Below are positions 15,642 through 22,090 of a stretch of DNA of 22,090 nt, in pieces. Position numbers and translations under genes: made by a program. The notes below the pieces were generated by a model. It saw only the letters and a list, made by a program, of their open reading frames with translations, did no database searches and had not been told where the DNA came from. The stretch comes from Pavlovales sp. CCMP2436 (Eukaryota > Haptophyta > Pavlovophyceae > Pavlovales). Where the stretch lies: the NCBI GenBank assembly GCA_026770615.1, contig MU631309.1, positions 1,033,817-1,055,906 on the forward strand, written 5' to 3'. The first letter of the stretch is position 1, and every line of letters starts with the position of its first letter.

Positions 15642-15660
15642 GGTTCAACAGGTGTTGTTC
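15607..15660 (-). repeat. CATGCTGAGCCGGTATATATATA signature, inverted (copy 3)
   Basis: The minus strand reads CACCTGTTGAACCATGCTGA, then GCCGGTATATATATATAGAT. The match to copy 2 at 14109 extends upstream (ACCTGTT(A/G)(C/A)AA), so copies 2 and 3 share about 38 bp and face each other. The shared start with the 4578 insert is CATGCTGAGCCG. Confidence 0.6.
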
Positions 15661-15779
15661 AATCACTGACTTGGTCGACGTCAGACGTTAGTCCTGGCAG
15701 CAGGGATGGGGTTTATGATATCTTTAACCTTCTGGTTTTTCTGTCCCGCATAGTAGTCCTCCCTCACCATGACTGCTGA

Positions 15780-16026
15780 TGCGGCGGAGTGGGCTCCGCC
15801 TTTAGAGATGGTTTAATAAAATTAAATGTACATAATAATATATAAATATTATAACTAATAGTAATATGGTTATTAGTGATACCGATAAGTTACAGTCAGT
15901 CAGTCCGCTGGCTGCGACTCAACAACGCTTATTATCGGCCTGTTAGACTGCAGTTGGCCTAGGTAATCATTGCGAGTCGTCTATAGGCTGCAGCGTCAGC
16001 CTCGCCTGAAGCTCACCTAACCATTC
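15780..16026. other. AT-rich non-coding interval
   Basis: GGCGGAGTGGGCTCCGCC at about 15782-15799 is a small perfect-stem hairpin. After it come about 60 bp of A/T (15815-15880) and then mixed sequence up to the right arm. No gene seen. Confidence 0.45.
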
Positions 16027-16059
16027 TTGCGCGCCGCAACCGTCTTGGACCATACCTCA

Positions 16060-17020
16060 CATGGGATGGCGCGGTCTGCAGCGCTGCGAGCGGCATGCGC
16101 AGGTGGGGCTGGAGCGGATCGTCGTGCGCGCACTGAAGCGTGCGCGTCTGCTCGGCCTCGAAGCTCGCCTGGCACTCCGCGTCGTCCACCTCCGGCCACA
16201 CCGCCGACCAGGCGTTCGACTGCGCGGTCGCGAAGTCGGGACTGCTGCCGCGCCGCGGAGGTGGCGGCGTGAGCCCGGAGCTGCTCAGTCGTGCGTCCCA
16301 GGCGTGTCGCACTTGGGACCACGCGCTCGGCCGCGGGCGGCGACGAGGCGGCGGAGGCGGCAAGCGCCACGCCACGGCCTCGCCAAGGGGCGCGGCTGCA
16401 CCGCCGACACGTCTTGACGTCGCGCTTCGACGTCCACCAGCGCGAGCAGCCTGGCCTCCCTCGCGGTGCCCCGTCCATCTGACGACGGGGCAACTCCACG
16501 CTCGAGCCGGCGCGTCGTTGCGCGGCCGCTGGCCGGGGGGCGCCACGCCGAGGGAGGGGTGTCGCGTCTGGGCATCGCCGAAGTTGGCTCACACGTCTGC
16601 GCGAGGACAAGCACCGCCGCGCCGAGCACACCGCTCCCGGTGGCGCGCAGCATGCGGAGCATGCCGCTCGCGCTCGGCCGCGTAAACCGCGCCCTGGTCT
16701 CTGGGATACGATTTTTAGGGGTGGCGTGGGTACGATCCCCGATCACTACACATTGGGTACGTGAGAGCACTTGTGGGGTACGTTTTATCGCTAGATACGT
16801 TTGTGCGAGTTTGCGGTTACGATTTTCCGAACTGCGCGTGTGGGTACGATTTTCGGTTAAGATGCGGATTTCAAGCCTTTTTAGATACGTTATTCCGAAC
16901 GGCACGTGTGCATACGATTTTCGGTTGGGATACGATTCTGAAGCCTGTTTGGATACGAACTGACTAAGACCGGGCGGGATACGTCAGTGCACCCACAGAA
17001 TACGTCAGGGCATTTCTTCT
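16060..17020 (-). repeat. Right inverted arm, with a decayed copy of the ORF 5' half
   Basis: On the minus strand this reads TLVLAQT-type sequence like the left arm (LRATGSGVLGAAVLVLAQT, about 16655-16600). The copy then loses frame. A second homologous block (FATAQSNAWSAVWPEVDDAE, then HLRMPLAALQ) lies at about 16230-16085 in another frame. It is a degraded duplicate of the ORF beginning at 13258, not a gene. The middle (about 16300-16495) does not match the left arm. Confidence 0.8.
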
Positions 17021-17029
17021 CCTCAATTG
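17021..17029 (+). repeat. Target-site duplication, right copy (CCTCAATTG)
   Basis: Exact 9-bp match to 12891-12899, directly abutting the last base of the right inverted terminal repeat. Confidence 0.9.
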
Positions 17030-17072
17030 GTGAATCCCTTACCGTGAATTCCTTGCCGGCAAGGGATTCGCC
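17029..17072. repeat. Nested palindrome next to the transposon insertion site
   Basis: GGTGAATCCCTT at 17029 pairs with AAGGGATTCGCC ending at 17072. Inside lies the perfect palindrome CCTTGCCGGCAAGG. It begins at the outer edge of the right target duplication. The left flank lacks it, as expected if the transposon landed beside a pre-existing palindrome. Confidence 0.65.
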
Positions 17073-17955
17073 AAGAACAGAGTCCTGGCTCCAGCTGTAA
17101 TTAAGGGCGGGCGGTTGAAAATGTGGCAACGGTGTTCTTCAAAAACGGGTCGTACTGCTGTTTCATCTGTTTTCCCGTTTTAAAATCTGGTTGTTCGTAT
17201 TTACCTCACAGCCCATACTATCCCATACTGCAATTGTGGTCCGCTCCCAAGAGCGTCCTGCCTCTCGGGCTCTTGACCATACACGTCCAGGGGGGATGCC
17301 CGGGTAGTTCTGGGTGTCGACAATAGCAGTGTCCACTGCCAGGCCCTCCAATTTCAAGTTTACACTGATTACACAGCGACTTTCCTTCCAGCCTGCCGTG
17401 TGCTCGGTACAGTTGCCCGCGCTCAGGGGGGCGCGATACCCGTGGGTATACTTTTTGGAATTGCCGCTCTCTCAAAGCCTGGATCGTCCAGTGGCCGCGG
17501 GCCTATACCAGGTTCAGCGAGCCCACCTCATCTCATTATAGCCCCCGCTTAACAATTAAAGCCCGGGTCTCAATCGGACAGAACGACCCCTACTCGTCCG
17601 CCCCGCTCAACGAGGAGCAAGGCGCGCACGAGGAGCGCGCGGCTCACCCCGCTTGGTTCAGGCTCACACGGCCCGCCGTGGGCTGAACATTGCGACGAGA
17701 ATCGCCAGCAGCGTGCCCATCTGGCGTGCCGCGGGCGCCCAATTTTTTTAAAAAGCACAAGTGGCGGGGTCCATACAAAACTCCTACGGCCGTTTTTCGT
17801 TTGGTATACTTTCATGTGCAATGTTTCTCCGGACTTCGGTGAGTCGTTTAACTCCCCGGATTGACAAATTCCTTCACAGCGCATTGGTATATTAGAACAG
17901 TCCACACAGGCGGTTGTGGTCGCAATTTTCAAATCAAGCCGCCCGCCACGCCAAG
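17073..17955. other. Unassigned interval upstream of the SAM-domain gene
   Basis: Several minus-strand frames of 60-120 codons are open (17163-17357, 17218-17475, 17570-17932). None carries a motif I know. A weak hairpin lies at about 17650-17685 (GTTCAGGCTCACACGG / CCGTGGGCTGAAC). The region just upstream of 17956 should hold the promoter of the next gene, but no TATA-like element could be assigned with confidence. Confidence 0.35.
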
Positions 17956-19096
17956 ATGGACGCGGAGACGAGCCAGAAGCGGCCGCTGGCGGCTGCCACG
18001 GGCGCAGAGCCGGCTCAAAAAGCGGGCAGAGTTGACCGCGCTTCGCGACCGCCCGCCCTCTCCCGCCGAGTCGCCAGACCGCTCCCGCTCGGGCAGCAAG
18101 TTGCTACTGGCCAACTTGCTCAGCAGCTCGTCCATAGGATCAGCCGAGATTATAGGCATGGAGAAGATCCTCGCCGACAAGAAGGAGACGCCGCGGGTCT
18201 GCGACAAGCCCGCCTCCGCCCGGCCCACCGCCGTTGCCTCCCCCGAGCCCGTCACCAAACACGCCATCGAACTCATCGCCGAGCCTGCCTCCGTCCTTGT
18301 AGGCGAGCCCGCCGCCTCAAGTACGTGCCCGTCGAGCGCTGGAGGCGGTCAACTTGGCCCTCTCCGAGATTGGCGCACCCGTGCCGATTCCGCTCTACGG
18401 CGACACAAAAATACAATCGAGGACCAGTACCTCAAGTACGTGCCCGTCGAGCGCGTGCCGGACCAGTTCTCGGTTGTCGGGGCCAAAGGGGCGTCTGGCA
18501 TGATGGGGCCGAAAGCAGTCGCCCACGTGCTCACTGTGATCCCGCTCTTTGGCGACGCAGGCGGCAGTGGCGGCTGCAAAGGTCTGCCTGCGCGCGCATC
18601 CGACGCTGCGCTCGGCGGTGGCGCTAGCGGCAACGCACAGTCGCCGCTTGCGCCGGTGCCGACCACGCCTGCGCCGACTGCCGAGAGCGCACCCGCCGCG
18701 CCCGTCGCAGCTCTACTCGTCGAGAGGTGGTTTGCTGACGTGCACTTGTACCGATTCGCTTCGCTCTTGAAGGCGCGCCACGGCGAGGCTGACCCCGACC
18801 AGCTCAAGCTCCAGAGCATCAAGCAGCTTGAGCTTGAGATGGGGTTCTGCGACGACGCGAAGGGCATCAAGGTGATCAAGCGGCAGTTGGAGACGCTCAA
18901 GAAGAAGGGAGTGGATGCTATCTTCCTCGCAGGCTCTAACGTGCAGCCGGAGGTGGTGTCAGACGCAGACGCAGGCGCAGGCGCAGCTCACGGGCGCGGG
19001 TGCGGGCGCGGGCGGGCACGGGGGGAGCCGCGGGGGTGCTGCTGCTGCGCCCACCGCCGCCGAGTAGCGCGCTCAGTAATCATCGAGATGGCTTGA
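17956..19096 (+). pseudogene. SAM-like domain protein, broken by a 25-bp insertion and two homopolymer indels
   Basis: ATG 17956 has a strong Kozak context (GCCAAGATGGAC). The natural reading passes through three frames. It leaves the first at the A5 run near 18019, as if one A were extra. It leaves the second at 18315, where a 25-bp insertion sits, and the third at the A5 run near 18396-18400, as if one A were missing. The segments read MDAETSQKRPLAAATGAEPA, EIIGMEKILADKKETPRV, LALSEIGAPVPIPLYGD and IEDQYLKYVPVERVPDQFSV. A helical domain at about 18713-18910 (VERWFADVHLYRFASLLKAR ... LELEMGF ... GIKVIKRQLETL) fits a SAM domain, a protein-interaction fold. The C-terminus is Gly/Ala-rich and frame-ambiguous, with stops near 19065 or at 19096. 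It could be a live gene with assembly errors. Confidence 0.6.
18315..18339 (+). repeat. 25-bp templated insertion, copy of 18430-18454
   Basis: CCTCAAGTACGTGCCCGTCG followed by AGCGC occurs here and, identically, at 18430-18454. The downstream copy is in the natural frame (LKYVPVER). Removing this upstream copy rejoins the flanking coding sequence in phase (VGEPA to VEAVNLALSEIG), so this is the inserted copy. 25 is not a multiple of 3, so it shifts the frame. Confidence 0.85.
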
Positions 19097-19147
19097 GGCG
19101 TGGGCGGCGGGAGCCAGGCACTCGCAGCCGCCCAGTAACTGGCAGCT

Positions 19148-19370
19148 TATAGCAAAGAAAGAAAAAGAAAGGATTTCGTTAGGGCGTCTATCCCGAAAGA
19201 GGTCTCCCGGACGTGAGTACAAGACCATCCCCGAGCACACTGATACCGCCCCCCCTGAGCCTGGTTCCTCAGAGAGCCCCTTCTACAAATTCGATTTTTG
19301 CCCGATTCGAACCTGAGACCTACAAGTGTCGGCCACTTGGCTGTCCCCACTAGACCACGGCAAACCAACA
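19148..19370 (-). mobile_element. tRNA-derived SINE, copy 1
   Basis: The minus strand starts near 19365 with GCCGTGGTCTAGTGG (box A TGGTCTAGTGG, 19357-19347) and carries GGTTCGAATC (box B, 19313-19304) about 33 bp later, a functional Pol III spacing. A shared body follows (AATTTGTAGAAGGGGCTCTC, AACCAGGCTCAG, GCGGTATCAGTGTGCTCGG) and a pyrimidine tail (CTTTCTTTTTCTTTCTTT). A canonical anticodon arm is missing: the stem CAAGT/ACTTG encloses GGCCGAC without U33, and the T stem does not pair well. It is therefore SINE-like, not a working tRNA. Confidence 0.8.
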
Positions 19371-19639
19371 TACCATACCCAAACATTAAAATTTAGTTGA
19401 TAAACAAATTTTATATGTAAATTTTAAATTTCGGCGCCATCAAAGTCTCAAAATTTCTATTGCATTGCCCCTTTTTGTTATATACATTTATGAATTTTTG
19501 ACCACCTTATACCTTCCGCATGGAGCCGATTATAGGTGCGTTGGACACCTCTCGACCAGGGCTATCCGGATCTGTAGCTAACTCAAAAAGTGCCGGTTTT
19601 CGAAAAATAGCGCTTTCTATTGGACCCCGCCACACTACG

Positions 19640-19752
19640 GATTGCCGTGGTCTAGTGGAGACAACCAAGTGGCCGACACTTGCAGGTCTCAGGTTCGAAT
19701 CGGGCAAAAATCGAATTTGTAAAAAGGGCTCTCTGAGTAACCAGGCTTAGGT
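19640..19752 (+). mobile_element. tRNA-derived SINE, copy 2 (head and part of body)
   Basis: It has box A TGGTCTAGTGG at 19648-19658 and box B GGTTCGAATC at 19692-19701. The head and first body part match copy 1 closely in the opposite orientation (GTGGCCGACACTTGCAGGTC, then CAGGTTCGAATCGGGCAAAA). The match ends at about 19750 (AACCAGGCTTA). The copy is truncated at its 3' end. Confidence 0.8.
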
Positions 19753-19790
19753 CGCGTTCAGAAAAAGGTGTAACTGCCCGAGATTCTCTC

Positions 19791-19839
19791 GGACGTCCCG
19801 CCAGGGACGTCCTTGATTCTGGGACCTCGTGGACGTCCC
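19791..19839. repeat. Hairpin and three GACGTC palindromes
   Basis: GGACGTCCC (19791-19799), a 4-base loop, then GGGACGTCC (19804-19812) form a perfect 9-bp stem. A third GGACGTCCC lies at 19831-19839. GACGTC is a CRE-type bZIP site in other eukaryotes; a regulatory role here is only a possibility. Confidence 0.55.
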
Positions 19840-19987
19840 GGGTCCGGCCCCGGAAGAGCATTTGAGAGAGTTGCAGCCTTGAAAGTAATCGTAGTTCAGA
19901 GTGTGTAAATTTCTAGTTATACGTCCGACCCCGAATGGTTCTGAAACCCGAACTAGAGCGTTGAAAAACACTCGGATCCGGGGAACT

Positions 19988-20035
19988 TTCCGAGCACACC
20001 GGATACCGTCCCCACCGCTGAGTCTGATCAACCAA
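19988..20035 (-). repeat. Fragment of the same SINE body
   Basis: The minus strand reads GACTCAGCGGTGGGGACGGT, then ATCCGGTGTGCTCGG. It aligns with the body of copy 1 downstream of its tRNA head (GGCTCAGGGGGGGCGGTATC, then AGTGTGCTCGG). No tRNA-like head is attached. Confidence 0.6.
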
Positions 20036-20247
20036 ACCCCAATCGACGCTGCTCGACTGATTTGCTGCTGACCGAACTCCTCTGCATCTCGAGCGCTCGA
20101 GCAGCCGCACGCCTGCGCACGCGACAATCCTGTAGCGCCATAACACAGACAACTATACTCCGACGGCCATTATCCCACAGTGTGATTCTTGCCCACGAGG
20201 GGCAGGAACCACTAAGTGGGAGGCAGTAACAGTTGCACGCGTAGTGC

Positions 20248-20293
20248 GCAATTACGCGCGCAGCGCGCGCGCCGCGTGCATGCAGCGCGCGCG
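20248..20293. other. Alternating purine-pyrimidine CG-rich tract (Z-DNA-prone)
   Basis: GCGCAATTACGCGCGCAGCG followed by CGCGCGCCGCGTGCATGCAG and CGCGCGCG is almost strictly alternating. Such tracts can adopt Z-DNA under supercoiling. No gene is evident in 20040-20400. Confidence 0.6.
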
Positions 20294-20589
20294 TTTTCAA
20301 GCGTTAACGATGCGCACGGCCCTAATGAATACACCCTCAAATTTTCAGAGCCAATAGAGCTGTTGGTCAGGAGTTGTGGTCAAAACCATGTGATTAGTTA
20401 CTAACTTCTGAAATATAAAAACGAATGTCCACCCCGAACGCGCGTTGAAACTGTCCGACTCGCTAAGCGCGGCGGGTGTCGTGCTTCGCGTTCCGAGCGT
20501 GCCGAGCCCGCCCGCAGCCAGCGTGAACAGTGAGCAGCCGTGCGCGACAGCGGGCGCGTAGCGCGCCAAGCGCGCGATGGACCCACCTG

Positions 20590-20795
20590 CATCTGATCGG
20601 GACGCTTCTGCTGACCGATATCCTCATCGTGCAGGTCGGCATCTTCGATGTCGTCAGCAGCTTGGAAGCTCCTGAACGGGTCACCTGCGCCCTGCGCCCG
20701 TGACTGCACGCCCCTGTGCTGGACGCACCTTTCGACATGGCGCTTCATGTGCTTAGCCAGCGTAGTCATGCCACATTTGCACGTGAAATAAATAG
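20590..20795 (-). CDS. Possible exon with a small Cys/His module
   Basis: The minus frame, open from about 20795, reads AIYFTCKCGMTTLAKHMKRH followed by VERC, giving C-x-C-x7-H-x3-H-x3-C. This resembles a compact zinc-binding unit but is not a canonical C2H2 finger. An acidic stretch (ADDIEDADLHDEDIGQQKRP) follows, and then GATCAGATGCAG|GTGGGT, a good 5' splice donor with the exon end at about 20590. The frame stays open beyond to 20401 but becomes Arg/Ser-rich, as expected for intron read-through. I cannot name the protein, and the upstream acceptor is unclear. Confidence 0.33.
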
Positions 20796-20944
20796 CCCTT
20801 GGCCGGCATCAAGGGCGCGACGCGCGCCTTTGTTGCTCGCCTTTGCTCCCGTCAAAGACCGCGACGCTTCACTGCTGCGTGAGCCCCTGCCCCTTGCTGA
20901 GCACATGATTACAGGGGATCGCGGGCAATAAGAACGGCGCTTTT

Positions 20945-21095
20945 TGAGGCTGAGGCTGAGTTTCTTAGCAAATGACATACAAACAATGCTTAAATTTGCT
21001 TAAATTACATACAAACAATGCAAAAAAAGGGGCTCAGTTTCTTACGGAAAAGATTGTTACCCAAGTATTTCAGACGCTAACCCAAGTATTTCAAC
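20945..21095. repeat. Short direct repeats
   Basis: ACATACAAACAATGC occurs at about 20976 and 21007 (31-bp offset). ACCCAAGTATTTCA occurs at about 21059 and 21080 (21-bp offset). TGAGTTTCTTA and CTCAGTTTCTTA flank the first pair. Confidence 0.75.
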
Positions 21096-21607
21096 TTGGC
21101 TTGCAGGCTGAAAGAAATTGGCTTGCCGCCCGCCCACTGCGCGACGCGGAGGGCAGCGGGAACTTGGCCTGCGGAGCGCTATGGCGCAGTGGACGATGGC
21201 GGAAGCTTGGCCGGCGGCAGCGGTGGATGGCGCGGAGGGCGGTTGCGGAGCTGGGTCGGCGGCAGTTGTGGAGGGCGCACAGGGCGAGGACGAGGGCGCG
21301 GATGGCGCTCGCTCGGCAACAGTGGCGGAGGGCTCTGCTCGTCCAGCTCAGCGCAGAGCAGCGCCTACGCGGCGGCGGGGCCGAACGAGGGGGGCCGACA
21401 GGGTTGATCGCACGCGGTAGCTCGCGTCGCAGGGCCGACGCGAAAGGCGGGCGAGGAGGCTGGCCGGGAGACCGTCTCGCGAGGCCCAAGACGCTGCGCG
21501 CGCGGCTGGCTGCAGCGCGTCAGCTGCTCCGAGAAGTACAGACGACCCATGCTGGGTTGCGCGCGCTGCAGGAGACAGACTGTTGCGCTTGCTGCACGCG
21601 AGGCTGA
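20972..21607 (+). CDS. Doubtful 211-codon ORF, Arg/Trp/Ala-rich
   Basis: ATG 20972 opens inside the short direct repeats and runs through GC-rich sequence with repeated GGCGGCAG/GCGGAGGGC words. The product is rich in Arg, Ala, Leu and Trp, with a possible amphipathic helix near the end (LAAARQLLREVQTTHAGLRA) and CCACC at the C-terminus. The reverse strand and another plus frame are also open, so composition alone may explain the length. No family recognised. Confidence 0.2.
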   Translation: MTYKQCLNLLKLHTNNAKKGAQFLTEKIVTQVFQTLTQVFQLGLQAERNWLAARPLRDAEGSGNLACGALWRSGRWRKLGRRQRWMARRAVAELGRRQLWRAHRARTRARMALARQQWRRALLVQLSAEQRLRGGGAERGGPTGLIARGSSRRRADAKGGRGGWPGDRLARPKTLRARLAAARQLLREVQTTHAGLRALQETDCCACCTRG

Positions 21608-21797
21608 CGCTGCAGCCTCCACTTCGGTGTCAGAGGTCCACTACCTAGCGCTAGGCCCGATAGGCCGCTAAGTAGCCGTAGGCCAAGTGCAGCCTACAAG
21701 CATGAAGTGTGATAAAGTGTTGAACTTGACTCACAGCCAGCGGATTGAAGCTACCAATACAGCTAGCACGTAGCCTTAGCGTAGCGACACAATTTGA
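21608..21797. other. Interval without recognised features
   Basis: Short CTAGCG/GTAGCC-type words recur (TACCTAGCGCTAGGCCCGAT, then GCTAAGTAGCCGTAG), but no gene or clear repeat. It probably includes the 3' untranslated region of the minus-strand gene that ends at 21798. Confidence 0.35.
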
Positions 21798-22032
21798 CTA
21801 GATTACTCGCTGTGCCAGGTCCTGAGCAGCGGCGCCCCTCATCCCGAGGTCGCTGGCGTACGAGAGGGCTGCGCAGAGCTCCTGCAGAGTGAGCTCCTCC
21901 TTGTCGTCCTCCGGGTCACTGTCGTCTTCGTAGCGGATCTCCCACAGGCCGTGCTTCTTGAGGCCCTTTCCATTGAGCTCGCGGTAGCTCATCACCTTGC
22001 CAACGTACACCTTTCCGGTCTCGCCAAAGAGC
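21798..22032 (-). CDS. Last exon of a gene entering from the right edge, tudor/agenet-like block
   Basis: The minus frame from about 22032 reads LFGETGKVYVGKVMSYRELN, then GLWEIRYEDDSDPEDDKEEL and a helical tail, to TAG 21800-21798. The pattern 'F...G.V..Y......w.v.YeDgdeEd...EL' is one I associate with small chromatin-reader-like (tudor/agenet type) repeats common in protist proteins; this is tentative. A 3' splice acceptor (CCACGGCCAG|GCTC) after a long C-rich tract sits at 22033/22032. An upstream CCCCAG|GTATCT at 22075/22074 would give a 42-nt intron. The protein is N-terminally incomplete. The GTG at 22010 is not the real start. Confidence 0.55.
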
Positions 22033-22090
22033 CTGGCCGTGGGGTGGGTGGGGGGGGGGCAGACAGTCAGATACCTGGGGAGCTGGGGGG

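Larger units (their letters stand above)
12900..17020. mobile_element. 4121-bp DNA transposon with long inverted arms and 9-bp target duplication
   Basis: Both ends begin AGAAGAAATG(C/T)(C/T)CTGACGTAT when read inward (12900 rightwards, 17020 leftwards). Immediately outside both ends lies the same 9 bp, CCTCAATTG (12891-12899 and 17021-17029). The inverted arms agree at roughly 95% by eye over the first 480 bp or so, and more patchily to about 13795 and 16060. A 9-bp duplication with arms of several hundred bp is characteristic of Mutator-like elements, though other superfamilies with 8-9 bp duplications are possible. No DDE transposase was recognised inside, so it is likely non-autonomous. 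The interior holds an unknown ORF and an OTU-like pseudogene. Confidence 0.88.

Noticed and set aside
18315..18454. A 115-bp intron flanked by identical donor-like sequences (CAAG|GTACGTG style)
   Set aside because: Removing 115 bp joins the wrong frame, whereas removing only the 25-bp upstream copy restores the coding phase. The 90 bp between also reads as protein.
19295..19367. Functional tRNA gene on the minus strand
   Set aside because: Box A and B are present, but the anticodon loop lacks U33, the T stem and acceptor do not pair, and a second copy with the same body and an inverted orientation points to a SINE.
1..22090. CRISPR arrays, bacterial insertion sequences, rRNA genes
   Set aside because: No regularly spaced identical direct repeats with unique spacers, no bacterial transposase signatures and no rRNA-like conserved blocks were seen.

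Overview
This window reads as nuclear DNA of a GC-rich unicellular eukaryote and not as bacterial DNA. It has long AT and GT microsatellites, consensus-like GT splice donors, Kozak-like start contexts, Pol III box A/box B SINE heads, C2H2 zinc fingers, non-LTR and copia retrotransposons, and no operon-like gene packing. A haptophyte or similar alga is a plausible host. That is inference from style only; no marker gene fixes the taxon.

Layout. 1-1000: a possible coding exon, then a foldback or MITE-like inverted repeat filled with microsatellite. 1000-2520: mostly unassigned, with a minus-strand LINE reverse-transcriptase remnant and a duplicated block of about 140 bp. 2700-6415: a large plus-strand non-LTR retrotransposon, with RT core and a PD-(D/E)XK-like nuclease region. 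It is broken by TGA, TAA and TAG in frame, by a 41-bp insertion with an 8-bp target duplication, and by a frameshift. 6433-6801: a minus-strand C2H2 zinc-finger fragment. 6800-8290: AT-rich then GC-rich repeats, including a strong 71-bp hairpin. 8397-12602: a minus-strand Ty1/copia-type element (gag, zinc knuckle, unusual Cys-rich region, DSG protease, DDE integrase) with no recognisable RT or RNase H.

12900-17020 is the most clearly delimited object: a 4121-bp DNA transposon with an exact 9-bp target duplication (CCTCAATTG). Its inverted arms are nearly 1 kb long. Each outer arm holds about 14 same-direction CGTAYC-type motifs spaced about 23 bp apart. The interior carries a 276-codon ORF of unknown function and an OTU-protease-like reading frame with one TGA and Tyr at the usual catalytic Cys position. 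No transposase is recognisable, so it looks non-autonomous, perhaps MULE-like and gene-capturing.

17956-19096: a gene encoding a SAM-like domain, disrupted by a 25-bp templated insertion and two A5-homopolymer indels. 19148-20035: two tRNA-derived SINE copies in opposite orientation plus a fragment. 20248-22090: a CG-alternating tract, a possible exon with a Cys/His module, tandem repeats, and the last exon of a gene that enters from the right edge on the minus strand.

The genes do not form a pathway. The window is mainly a layered record of mobile-element insertion and decay, with a few host gene pieces. All similarity statements are by eye.
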